Position numbers and translations under genes: made by a program
Shown here: positions 32,803-45,112 of the stretch, in pieces
Numbering within the stretch: position 1 is the stretch's first letter
Layout: each line of letters begins with the position of its first letter
Notes under the pieces: generated by a model
Databases searched by the model: none
What the model was told of the DNA's origin: nothing
What the model saw: only the letters and a program-made list of their open reading frames with translations
Source: Spiroplasma endosymbiont of Aspidapion aeneum
GTDB taxonomy: Bacteria; Bacillota_I; Bacilli_A; Mycoplasmatales; Mycoplasmataceae
Direction of reading: 5' to 3'
Length of the DNA stretch: 64,000 nt
Assembly: GCF_964031045.1 (NCBI RefSeq)
Contig: NZ_OZ034994.1
Coordinates: forward strand, 186,001-250,000

Positions 32803-34737
32803 ATGAAAAAAATATTACTATCACTTTGATCTGGAATTCTTGTTTCATCACCGTTAGTAGTTACAATGAATGTTTCTAGTTGCTCTCAAAATAGTTATAA
32901 AAAAACACCACATAATATAGATGTTGATACTCAAAGATTACTTATCAATGTTGGGGATAACGATAATATTGATATTCTTAATGTTGGCGACCTTGAAAGT
33001 ATAACTACAAAAGTAGATGATCAATCTATTTGTTCTGTAAGTATTAATAATAATAAACTTACCGTTACAGCATTAAAGGAGGGGATGACAACCATAACTA
33101 TTAATGCAAAAAATTCAATCAAGCCAGTTTCTGTTTCTATCCTTACATATTCACTGGCAAGCAATATAATTGGAGAGTTAAAAACATATACCGATTTACT
33201 CAGTATATTATTGCCAGATTTTAAAAACCTTAATGAGAATGATTATGCTAAATTATTATCTCAAATGGTTAGTAAGAATAATATGCTTATATCGCTAATA
33301 GGTTATTTTTCAAGTGGATTTTTAAATAAGATTTCACTTAATTCTGACTTATTATCTTTTGTCAAAAAAGAAGTAGATATTTCAAAATATCAAGGCCTTA
33401 CATATGAAAAAGTGATGCAAATTTCAAGCACAAGAATTATTTCAGGGATATTGGGTCTAATTGCTGGAGATAATTATGTAAAAAATGCCATTTCTTTAGA
33501 TTATACAAATTCTGATGTTCAATTAACTATTTTTAATAATTTATCAAATATTTTATCAAAAATGGTTGGACCTTTTTCTTCGTTGAAAAAAGATAATATG
33601 TTTGCACTGAGCCCAACTACCATAGTTTATTCTGCAGGTGAAATATTAAACGGTTTATTTGGTGTCTTAGAATATATGAATAATTTTGATTTATCTTCTT
33701 CAGAATCCTGTACATGAGATAAAATAAACAGTATTTATGATACAAAATTAGATATTGACAAAGCGAATTTTTCAATTAATCAAGCTGCAAAAAATATTGA
33801 GTCAGGTTTATCTACAAAGCAAGGTATGGAAAATATGCTTAGAATTTTATTTGCACAAGGTGATTCTAAAGGAAAAGATGCTAATAATGATGGTTGTCTA
33901 ATTAATCTAGTTGATGATGATCAAACTAAAAAAATAACTTATGCTAAATATGGTTTAACATCTCTTTTGCAATCTGTTGTTTATGGTTTAATTAAAAATA
34001 ACCCAATATTTGATAAAATTCCTGGTGTAATATCTATGATTATTTCCAAGGAAAATTTAAAATTTTCTATTGCTAATGCAATTCCAAATCTACTAACATA
34101 TTTATCAAATGGATGGGATTATAATAAAATTTATGTTAAGATAAAGATGCTTTTTGATCCACAGTATTTACCTTTAGAAGAAGTTATTAAAACAATTGAG
34201 TCATTAAATATAATCCCTAAGGAACAACTAAATATAATAGGCATTATAATTAAAGATCCGATAAGCTATATTTTTAAGATATTGCCAAAAAATAATGGAC
34301 AGATAACATTAGATTTTACTTTCGGTAATCTTGTTGATATATTGAAATTGAATATTAATAAGGATAAAGTTTTAGGAAAATGGCAAAATTTAAAAATTAC
34401 AGATTTTATTTATCAAGTTTGCACATCTTTAAAAGACTCATCAACATCATTGAATATAAACTATCTTTATGAATTTATAGGGTCATTATTATTACCAATT
34501 AGTGAAAGCAACAAAACAATCATATTGCAATATTTAATATCAAATATTGGCCAACTTTCATCACCTAATTCTTATTTATGAAATTATATTGGATTAGTAT
34601 CCAATACTGATGGGACATATAATATTAGGGACAACTCTACATTATTTTATGCTTGAAAAATGGCATCAAGTAAAGGGAGTATTAAACAAATAATTATGGA
34701 TATAAATGCAATTGTCAAGGCGCTAAAAGTTTATTAG
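32803..34737 (+). CDS. Lipoprotein, probably MOLPALP family
   Basis: A 644-aa surface lipoprotein. The signal peptide (residues 1-27) ends in a lipobox-like MNVSSC, with Cys as the lipidated residue. Next comes a short beta-rich bacterial-Ig-like stretch (residues ~40-100, LTVTALKEGMTTITI), then a long helical region with repeated I/L/S/N-rich segments. The layout resembles the paralogous mollicute lipoproteins called MOLPALP, abundant in Spiroplasma and Mesoplasma; I assign it by general appearance and am not certain. AGGAGAA lies before the ATG. It is a candidate host-contact protein. Confidence 0.65.
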
Positions 34738-34811
34738 TAAGATAAAGAATTTTATTTATATTAAAAAATTAAATTTTAAAAAAATGATAAAGTTTGCCTA
34801 AAATGAGAATA

Positions 34812-34840
34812 TTTACAGCAAAAAATTTGTATAATATAAT
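34812..34840 (+). promoter_or_regulatory. Promoter of tRNA-Ser
   Basis: TTTACA (34812-34817), 17-nt spacer, TATAAT (34835-34840), 8 nt before the first base of the tRNA. Confidence 0.7.
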
Positions 34841-34848
34841 ATAATAGT

Positions 34849-34939
34849 GGACTGGTACTCAAGTTGGTGAAGAGGGCACCCTGCTAAGGTGTTAGGTCGG
34901 GTAACTGGCGCGAGAGTTCGAGTCTCTCTCAGTCCGCCA
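34849..34939 (+). tRNA. tRNA-Ser (anticodon GCT)
   Basis: A 91-nt cloverleaf with a long variable arm as in serine tRNAs. Acceptor stem ggactgg pairs with tcagtcc (one G-U), anticodon stem gcacc/ggtgt encloses loop ctgctaa, anticodon GCT reading AGC/AGT. The T loop gttcgag is present and CCA is encoded. Confidence 0.97.
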
Positions 34940-34949
34940 TTTTAAATTT

Positions 34950-34976
34950 AAAAAACATGTTTACATGTTTTTTTTA
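34950..34976 (+). terminator. Terminator after tRNA-Ser
   Basis: Short stem aaaaacatgt/acatgtttttt with a 2-nt loop and a T run, directly after the tRNA. Confidence 0.7.
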
Positions 34977-35425
34977 TTTTTATTTATAAATAAAAATAAT
35001 AACCTAAAATAATAGTTATACAATGTTCATATAAGATCTGATTATTTTGAAGAATTAATACATTTATGAAATAAATCATATAATTATATAACGCAAAAAT
35101 TGTAAACCTATGCTTTAAATTTTTACTTGTTTATATAATATATTTAAAAAAGTGTTCAGGTTGAGATGCGACTATTACAAGTTGTTGTAAATTTTAATTA
35201 AAAAAAAATAAACATCAGGTCATAATTTATAGATAAAAGAATAGTTAAGGAAAGTTCATTTCCCTCGGATTAAACATAGCAAATGTAGACATAAAGAAAG
35301 CGATAATATTTACCCTGGTAGAGACGTTGCATTTACTGTTTAAAATTGGGATACTCACAGATATTTATTATGTTAATTTTAGCTAAAATGCAATATATAT
35401 TATAAAATAATAATGGAGGTATTAT
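34977..35425. other. Non-coding spacer between tRNA-Ser and the frameshifted secreted protein
   Basis: About 450 nt without a supported gene. It contains a small stem-loop (ggaaa...tttcc near 35240) of unknown role and a GGAGGT ribosome binding site at 35415-35420. No recognisable RNA or mobile element. Confidence 0.5.
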
Positions 35426-36212
35426 ATGAAAAAAAATAACAAAAATTTTTAGTACTCTTTTATTAACAACATCATTAGTTTCAACAACATCATTAGTTGA
35501 AAATATCAATATTGAGAATAATAAATTAAATAGTAAGCCTATAAGATTTTCAAATAACATATATAATAATGGTAAAAAAAATTCTATTTCCACTTTTGAT
35601 GCAAAAATGAATACACTAAGTTATGATCAAAATGTTGAGATTTTTAAATCATTGTTGTCAACATCAAAAGTTGAAAATAAAAAATTGATTACTAATTTAA
35701 AAGATTTTAGAAGTAGCCTTTTAAAATTTAATTTTTTGTCTAGCGAAATAATAAGTGTGCTTACATCAAAGCAATTAAGTATAAATATTATCAAAGGAAT
35801 AACCGGAGTTGATAATATTAATTCCCTTGACGTATTTGATTCACTTAATAATCTTAAGTTCACTAACGAATACTACAACAGCTATGATAATGGTAAGTAT
35901 CAATCATACGTAAGATTTAATTGGTATTCAATTGAGTTTGGGTATTGGAATCTTGAGATGAATAATGAGTTATCTAAGTTATTTTCTTCAGCATCATCTG
36001 GATCAGAATGAGCAAAGGAAATGATAGCTGCAATATTGGAATCGGTAACCGATATCCCAGTTGTTGGGGAAATAATTTTGGCAGCGATCGGAATAATTAT
36101 TTCAGAATATGAAATATATTCTTCAATATTTAACAATGGTAATGGTATGTGTATGGATTGGCAAACATTAGTAATTGTATATTGCAGAGCATCTGATCAT
36201 AATTGAAATTAA
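35426..36212 (+). pseudogene. Secreted protein with A8-tract frameshift (possibly phase variable)
   Basis: The ATG (35426) follows GGAGGT with good spacing, but the A8 run at 35429-35436 puts the ninth codon out of frame and a TAG ends the product after 8 residues. With seven A residues the frame would give a 261-aa protein: Sec signal peptide (KKITKIFSTLLLTTSLVSTT) without a lipobox Cys, a helical middle, then a hydrophobic segment (VVGEIILAAIGIIISEY) and a Cys-containing tail (GNGMCMDWQT...YCRASDHNWN). Trp codons include three TGG, unlike most neighbours. I do not recognise a family; a secreted effector or toxin is a guess. It may be off by slippage rather than dead. Confidence 0.7.
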
Positions 36213-36294
36213 TTTTTTAAATTATATTTTTACTAGATTTTTGATAACACTATACTTATATAAATAAAAAAAAATAACAATGTCGGAGGATATT

Positions 36295-36996
36295 ATGAAT
36301 AAATTAGGATCAAAAACCCTCATAAAAGGGGTTATAAAATTTGGCACAAAAAATCAAAAGATTAAATTTTGATGTCTTGTAAGTTTGCTATTTACATTCA
36401 TATTTTTAGATTTGGCTGTATTTATTTTATCGGTAAGATATCAAATTCATAACAATAATCTATCACCTTTGTATTCAGTTTTAACTGCTATTGGTTTAAT
36501 TATTTGCAGCGCAATTACTATATTTTTATATTTTTTACTTTTAAAATGGTCAAAAAATTGAGAAGAGAAGTGAATTAGTGAAAATTCATTAACTTGAACA
36601 AAATCAAAATTATGTATATCATCCTACGCATATTTGTTTATATTTTCCTTAATCTCTATTCCTGTATTAATGATTGCTATATTTATTTTTATAGAAAGTG
36701 ATTCTTCTCTTTTATCAATTTCTCCAATTATATTTTATATGTGTTCAATGATTTTTGTAAATTTTATTTTATTTGCTATTATTTTTAAAATAGAAAAACT
36801 AATTTATAATGAGAGATTTTCACCTAAAAAAGAAAAAACGTATAGAATAGTTACTATAACATTATTGGTTGTTCTTAATATTGTAGGTATTATATATTTA
36901 TTGACTTTTTCCTATTATATATATTTGTCTATAAAAAAATGCCATGATATTAAAAAACAAAAACCTACAATATTAAAACTAAATAAAAGTGTATAA
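36295..36996 (+). CDS. Five-helix membrane protein
   Basis: A 233-aa membrane protein with about five hydrophobic helices (near residues 25-47, 60-85, 105-130, 138-160, 180-205) and a basic C-terminal tail. GTCGGAGGA precedes the ATG. It lies 82 nt after the frameshifted secreted protein, on the same strand, in a small island between tRNA-Ser and an IS element. It could be a partner, for example an immunity-like protein, but nothing in the sequence proves it. Confidence 0.7.
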
Positions 36997-37483
36997 ACCA
37001 CAAAATATTATGAGCTTTTTAATAATAATATTAAATTTTAGTTAGTAAGGAATAAGGTATTTTTTTTGTATTTAACTACAGTATTTGCAACATTAAACGA
37101 GATAAGTTAAATAAATAACTATACTCCTTTTTTATAAATGTATTTTTGTAATATTTTTTTCGCCCTTAATATTTTTTTCAATCATTGTAAAAATTTAAAT
37201 TATATTAATTTTGATTACAAACAATAAATTGCCATTCTTTAATTCTATTATTTTAATTTTTGATTGAAAAATTAAATTTAGCAGTTTTTTAAAAATTGAC
37301 ATTATAAAACTATTTTAATTTTTTCATAATTTAAATGTTATATGAGAAATCAACTTAGTATTTACTTATTTCAATTTCACAATTAGACTTATTTTTTGTG
37401 AGATATCTATATATGTGTATTGAAAAAATTACTTAAGTTCTCATAGTTGTCCATTAAATATAAAACAATTTTTCTAATAAATT
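36997..37483. other. AT-rich spacer before the IS element
   Basis: About 490 nt with no convincing reading frame in either direction and no clear terminator for the upstream gene. It ends in the 13-nt sequence tttctaataaatt that is repeated on the other side of the IS element. Confidence 0.5.
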
Positions 37484-38839
37484 TGAATATACTTTGTCAA
37501 GTATACAAAATGTTTTTTTATAAATTTAATGTCATTTCTTCTTGGAAATGGCATTTTATTTTGGAAAGGTAAATATCTGCTGGGGTATGTCCATTGCTTT
37601 TGATAGTTATTCTTTCATAGTTATAATAACGTATATATTCATCAACAATCATACAAACATCTGAAAATGTTTTTTGATATAAAACATGTTTATACTCAGT
37701 TTTTAATTGAGAAAAAAATGTTTCTGCTGGAGCATTGCCAATAGAGTTACCCGGTTTTGATAATGAGATAAATAAGTTTTCTCTTTTAGAAAATCGTCTA
37801 ATTCAAATTGAAGTATATTGATAACCATTATCACTATGAATGATTTTTTGTTTACTTTTATCGTGATATTGTTGAGCTTCTTTTCACGTATCCATATAAA
37901 ATTTGTTATCGTTTCTTTCAGATACTTTGTATCCAACAATAAATCCAGTTTTTACATCCTTTAAAATACTCAAGTATGCAAATTTATTACTATATTTTAT
38001 ATAGGTAACATCAGTTACTCACAATTCATTTTTTTGATAAAGATCTCATGTCTATTAACAATATTAGTATAACCGATATTACATTTTTTGATCTCAACTT
38101 GTTTTTTAAATCTTTTTTTGACTCTTATCCTTGATTTTAGACCTAGAATTCTCATATATCTTGCTATTTTAGACTGACTAATTTGCATTGTTCTATTTAA
38201 AATGAATTTTATTCGTGGAGAACCATACAAACTATTGTGATAATTAAAAATAATCTTTATTTTTTTGGTCAAACTTAAATCAAAATCTATTTGACACTCT
38301 CTTTTTCCATTTTTAATCCAGCGGCAATAAGAAGCTCTTGTTATTTTTACAATTTTGCACAATTCATAAATTTTATGCATATTTTTAAATAAATTCATAT
38401 TTATTGAAAACTATTTTTTTTGGTATAAGTTTCTCATCATCTCATCAAACTTTTTTAATATCTCAAGTTCCAACTCTTTCTTTTTACGTTGTTTATTTAA
38501 TCTAGCGATTTCAATGTCTTTTGGACCTTTAATAGTTGTTAATTTTATCCCCATGTTTTTAAATTTACCAGTATTATTTTCTAATGCTTTTTCTCCATAA
38601 ATTTCATAATCCAAACACCATCTTCTCACAGCGTGATATGAGACATCATTTTTCTCAGCTAAAACTCTAAATGTTAAACCCTGATCAAAGTGCTGCTTGA
38701 CAATTATTAATTTTTGTTCCTTTTAAATTTGCCATAATAAAATCTCCTACATATACAATAATTTTATCTCAAAACTAAACCAATTTTTAGAAATTGCTTT
38801 TTGTTTTTTTATTATTGTATACATAAGAGATTATATTCA
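37484..38839 (-). mobile_element. IS3-family (IS150-like) element with 13-bp flanking direct repeat
   Basis: The element is 1356 nt, from TG (37484) to CA (38839). Imperfect terminal inverted repeats share tgaatata and gtatacaa. The same 13 nt, tttctaataaatt, lies immediately outside both ends (37471-37483 and 38840-38852), as expected of a target duplication, though IS3 elements usually make 3-5 bp. The right end recurs alone at 5395-5431 with 37/37 identity. Confidence 0.85.
37518..38735 (-). pseudogene. Frameshifted IS3-family transposase
   Basis: Start ATG at 38735 with AGGAG upstream. OrfA (MANLKGT..., then LIIVKQHFDQGLTFRVLAEKNDVSYHAVRRW helix-turn-helix in another frame) has an indel within its first ten codons. 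OrfB begins MNLFKNMHKIYELCKIVKITRASYCRW and goes to about 38040, where a second indel moves the DDE domain to another frame (TDVTY, HSDNGYQY, NAPAETFFSQLK give D, D, E). The catalytic triad is intact but the gene carries two shifts in addition to the OrfA/OrfB boundary, so it is judged inactive. Confidence 0.8.
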
Positions 38840-38938
38840 TTTCTAATAAATTATTTTTTCTTTTATATTTCTTATTATCAAATCAATAAAAGCAACTTTT
38901 TTATGTACAAATTCCTTATAATAATAAGAGGTGAGCGC

Positions 38939-39508
38939 ATGAAAAATATTAAATATAAGCCTCCAAAAAAAAATATTATATCATCAATTTTCAAAAGTAA
39001 GTCGGGTATGAAGGGGATATTAAAATTGGCCGAGACTAAGAATGTTGAGCATTTTTTATTTTATACACATGTTAATAATGTCCTTATAATTCTTGAAAAT
39101 GGTATTAGATTATTAGATGACAAAAAACTATTACCTTCACAAGAATATATTGTTTGAACTTATTTGGAAAATGAAAAATCTATAGGTCTGGAAATGGACA
39201 ATTCTAGTAGGGTTAATTTTTGAAAATGATCTAATGATGCAAATATTGATATTAATGAAATAGCAACTATTGCAATAAACTATAAATATCTTGCAGAAAT
39301 ATCTAAAAAAGATTGAGCTCATGATGACACTAGTAATTTAATTTATATTTATGAGAATATAAACCCAGAGGCGATTGAATGGGTAATGGTAAAAAAAAGA
39401 AGTGAAATTGAATTGATCAAAACATATATTGAAAATAATAATTTAAATATTGATGTATTTTATGGTGAAAAAGGAAACATTGAAAAAATAGATAAAAAGG
39501 ATAGATAG
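38939..39508 (+). CDS. Hypothetical protein, possibly ADP-ribosyltransferase-like (DarT-like)
   Basis: A 189-aa soluble protein. The segment FLFYTHVNNVLIILENGIRLLDD (residues ~39-61) has the look of the N-terminal block of DarT-type enzymes (H-[IV]-x-N-[LV]-x-x-IL-x-x-G), and INPEAIEWVMVKKRSEIELIKTYI near the end resembles their C-terminal strand, but the catalytic Glu context is not certain. The ATG has AAGAGGTG 6 nt upstream. It is directly after the IS element and 8 nt before proS. No DarG-like macrodomain gene is near. The assignment is tentative. Confidence 0.45.
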
Positions 39509-39516
39509 TGAATAAA

Positions 39517-40938
<1,422 letters not shown>

Positions 40939-40956
40939 AACATTGGTGGTGATACT

Positions 40957-42639
40957 ATTATAATTTTTATAAAAACATTCTTTTTTAAAATACAGCATCT
41001 ATTAATATTTGCATTATTTTTTCAAAATTTTAATTTTGCTGCTAAAATAGAATGTGACAAATTAAATTCTTTTTATAATAAAAATGAAGGTAATGATAAA
41101 CCTTATGTTAATGATTATAACCACCTAAATTGAAGTGGAGTAGCATTACAATATTTTTTGTATGATGTTGTTAAAAATACAAACCCTAAATGACTTAAAA
41201 GATTAGAAGAAATAAACCCAAACAAGGGTAGACCTAATCAAATTGCTACAGATTATACTCCCCTTGTTTATGAAGATGTTTTTTCTATGTCATTAATTTC
41301 ATCAACTGTTGTTGTTTCATATAACGCCATGTTAACATATGAGGATTTTTTTAACCAAGCAACTATTTATTGAATGAACACCAACTCTCCCAAAAATGAA
41401 ATGTGGTCTTGGGTTAATGCGTGGTTTATTGATGTCTATACAAAAATAATAAATGAAAATTGATTTAATGATGAAAGCAAAACAATATGAAAATCATATA
41501 AAGATTATGTAAATAAATATATCAATGATAATAAAAATGCATTAGATCCAAGTACACAATTTGAAACATTTACTCTAAAGGATTACCATTATAACAACAC
41601 TAATCTTGACGATAATTTCTGGTTAGCATATTCCAAATCACAATATATAACTGCAATTTGTTTTTCAAAATATTTACCAGATCCTGAATCATATGACTTT
41701 TCCAATAAACCCAAATCAAATGAGTATGATGATGATTACAATAAAATATTTTTTAATCCATCAGTTAATAATGATTTTAAGATTCCGTTAAAGGTTATAA
41801 ATAAATGAATGTATAAATGTAGTAATGAAGCAATTGAAAAATATAATAATCTTATGAGTTATAGAAAATACAAAAACTTCAATGAACTAGATAACTATTT
41901 ATCACAATATACAAATACCTCAAATAGAGATACAAGTGAGAATAATTATAATCCTGGTTCAAACATTGCTTTAAAAGTATCTGTTCATTCATTCGCATTA
42001 TGAAATAATATTTCAGATATAGATGAAAAGAATATACAAGACACATTTTTGAGTATTTTCAATATTATTAATAAATTTATAATAAAGTCCAAAACTAACT
42101 ACTTAGATCTTTTATACTCTATCGTGATCGAAAAGAACTTGCAAAAATTTTCTACCACAGGATTTAATAGGGTGTTGTCTGAATGAAGTGGTTATAATGG
42201 AGAAACCAACAAAGTTGCTTATTACTCCAACAATTCATTGTTTCTTATTATCGATGGATATTATTTAATGCCAAAAACAGATTATAATCAATTATTTAAT
42301 ACCCTAGATTATGCAAGTAACATGCAATATGGTGAGATTTATAAAATATTAGCATCAACCTTATGTGCTTCTGCTGGAGTTTCTAAAAGTTTCAATACAT
42401 CACAAAGAGCCATTTATAAAAACAGTGTTGGTAAAAATAAGAGTTACACCCCAAATTTTGTTTTTAAAAATAGTATGTTATATGGTTACAATAATCTTGG
42501 ACCATATAAAAATTTAAATATTAATAACAAATATACAACAATTATTATTGTAGTTATTTCTGTATCTGCATTTTCTTTATCTATTCTTCTCGCTCTTATT
42601 GTTTATTTTTCAATAAGAAGAAAGGAAATAAAAAAATAA
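40957..42639 (+). CDS. Type-I membrane protein with ATT start
   Basis: A 560-aa protein with an N-terminal signal sequence (FIKTFFFKIQHLLIFALFFQNFNFAAK), a long hydrophilic Asn/Tyr/Ser-rich exterior part and one C-terminal membrane helix (TTIIIVVISVSAFSLSILLALIVYFS) followed by basic residues. It is in the same frame as proS, after its stop. No ATG, GTG or TTG lies between that stop and the signal peptide; ATT at 40957 with GGTGGTG 5 nt upstream is the best start. Function unknown; it looks like a surface protein. Confidence 0.75.
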
Positions 42640-42727
42640 TAATTTAACGTACTTATATTTGTTTTTAACATACATTAAAGAGATATTTTATTAATTTTTG
42701 ACTATAATATATAAAAGGGATATCTTT

Positions 42728-43246
42728 ATGTTTGAAGCTATTGAGATTAAAGCATATAAAAATGATAATAAGCTAAGTAAAATCTTTTCTAACGGTTGCT
42801 TATTATACGAGGATGATGAACAAAAAGTTTTTGCCTCAAATAATTATAGTGTTATAGAAGATGGTAAAAAAACCTTTATAAATAAAGGTAAGGAAATTTG
42901 ATTTTTTCCTAAAAATAAATTATTTAATATTATGTGATTTTTAGAACAGAATAAAACGCTATTTTTTATTAATATTGCGTCGCCTATTAGCGATAAAAAT
43001 ATTTACATTGATTATGATATAGATATAAAAGTCAATAAAGATGGGCAATATCAAATATTAGACTTAGCTAATTTTAATAAAAATAGGTTTTTATATAAAT
43101 ATGATGAAACTATAGTAAATAATGTTTGAGATACTGTAGATGAATTAAAAAAAATTATCAAAAATAAAGAGAAATGATTTAATAAAAAATATTTGGAAAA
43201 TATTTTAAAAAATGAAAGTGTATATAAATGGATAAATCAAGAATAA
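42728..43246 (+). CDS. DUF402-domain protein
   Basis: A 172-aa protein resembling the DUF402 (YgaC/FomD-like) family, which includes nucleoside di/triphosphate phosphatases: [29 protein letters not shown], then [20 protein letters not shown], and the W-x-x-V-D-E-L region near the end follow the family pattern (acidic metal-binding residues in the YDYDLD-like strand). It overlaps the start of lepA by 19 nt. A weak ribosome binding site precedes it. Exact substrate unknown. Confidence 0.75.
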
Positions 43247-45030
43247 GGAATTTTAGTATTATTGCTCATATCGACCACGGAAAATCTACTCTGGCCGATA
43301 GAATATTAGAACTCACTCATACTGTAAAACAACGAGATATGAAAGAGCAAATGATGGACTCAATGGATATTGAGAGAGAACGTGGTATAACAATAAAGTT
43401 AAATTCTGCTCAATTAAAATATATTAACAAAAATAAAGAAGAATATATTTTTCATCTTATAGATACTCCTGGACATGTTGATTTTACTTATGAGGTTTCT
43501 CGAAGTTTAGCTGCCTGTGAAGGGGTTTTATTAGTTGTTGATGCAACACAGGGCGTTGAAGCACAAACACTCGCAAATGTGTATTTAGCTCTTGAAAATG
43601 ATTTAGAAATTATTCCAGTGATTAATAAGGTAGACCTTCAAGCGGCGGACCCAGCTAGGGTTAAAGAAGAAATAGAAAATCTTTTGGGAATTGATTGTTC
43701 TGATGTTCCAATGATCAGTGCAAAAACTGGATTAAACGTTGAGTCTGTTTTAGAGGCTATTGTTGATAAAATACCATATCCTATGGATGCAGATGATAAT
43801 AAACCACTGAAGGCATTAATATTTGATTCATATTATGATAAGTATAGAGGTGTTATGCTATCTGTAAGAATTATTGAAGGTGTTTTGAAAGCTGGAGATA
43901 ATATTTTACTTATGCAAACAGGTGCAGAACATACAGTTAGTGAAGTTGGAATTAAAACACCAATTGAAATTAAAAAAGAGATGTTGGAATCTGGAGAGGT
44001 TGGATGAGTGAGTGCATCAATTAAAACAATAAAAGATGTTTCTGTTGGAGATACAATTACATCACTTTCAAACCCAACAAAAAATCCGCTCCCTGGATAT
44101 AAAAAATTAAAACCAATGGTATATTGTGGAATTTATCCAATTGATAATACTCGCTATAACGACCTTAAAGATTCACTTGAAAAAGTAAGTTTATCTGATG
44201 CTTCTTTGGTTTATGAACCTGAAAACTCGCAATCTCTTGGTTTTGGCTTTAGATGTGGTTTCTTAGGATTACTACATATGGATGTTATCCAAGAAAGATT
44301 AGAAAGAGAGTATGATTTAGATCTTATTGCAACCGCACCTAGTGTTATATATACATTAAACAAAACTGACGGAACTTTAGAATATATTGATAATCCTTCA
44401 AAATTTTGTGAGGTTCAAAAAATAAAGAATATCCAAGAACCATATGTTAAGGTAAATATTATTACACCAGAAAATTATGTGGGAGATTTAATGACCTTGT
44501 GCCAAAATAAAAGAGGTGTTTATGTAGATTTAGAAGTTATAGATAACCAAAGAAGAAATTTAGTCTATGAAATACCATTAAATGAGATAATATTTGATTT
44601 TTTTAACAAATTAAAATCTATTTCAAAAGGATATGCATCTTTTGACTATGAATTAATTGGTTATCGAGAATCAAAATTAGTAAGAATGGATATATTGTTA
44701 AATGGGGTTATTGTTGATGCATTAAGTACAATTGTGCATAAAGATTTTGCCTATTATAGAGGAAGAGTATTATGTGAAAAACTTAAAGAGTTAATTCCGA
44801 GACAGAATTTTGAGGTTCCAATACAAGCGGCGATTGGGTCAAAAATAATTGCTAGGGAAACTATAAAAGCAATGCGAAAAAATGTTTTAGCAAAATGTTA
44901 TGGTGGTGACATATCAAGAAAGAAAAAACTCCTTGAAAAACAAAAGGCTGGTAAAAAAAGAATGAAGTCCATTGGCTCTGTTGAAGTTCCGCAAGAAGCT
45001 TTTATTGCAGTGTTAAAACTAGATGATTAA
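43228..45030 (+). CDS. lepA: Translation elongation factor 4 (LepA)
   Basis: Ribosome-dependent GTPase. It is 600 aa. G1 [10 protein letters not shown]3 DTPGHVDF, G4 NKVD, G5 SAKTG; switch I region ERERGITIK; domain II and V; C-terminal LepA domain with the basic [22 protein letters not shown] ending. One Trp TGA is used inside domain II. It starts within the DUF402 gene. No transit or fusion. Confidence 0.96.
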
Positions 45031-45112
45031 TTTGTTCAAAATTCAAATATATACTCAAAAAAAACACAAATTTTAATAAAAAAAGTAGATAATATAATTA
45101 AGAGGTATTTAT

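Noticed and set aside
34977-35425. SRP RNA or T-box element
   Set aside because: No conserved SRP RNA loop or T-box sequence is found; only a short stem-loop.
37703-37939. Open frame on the minus strand inside the second IS
   Set aside because: It is an out-of-frame shadow; the DDE domain reads in another frame with all catalytic residues.
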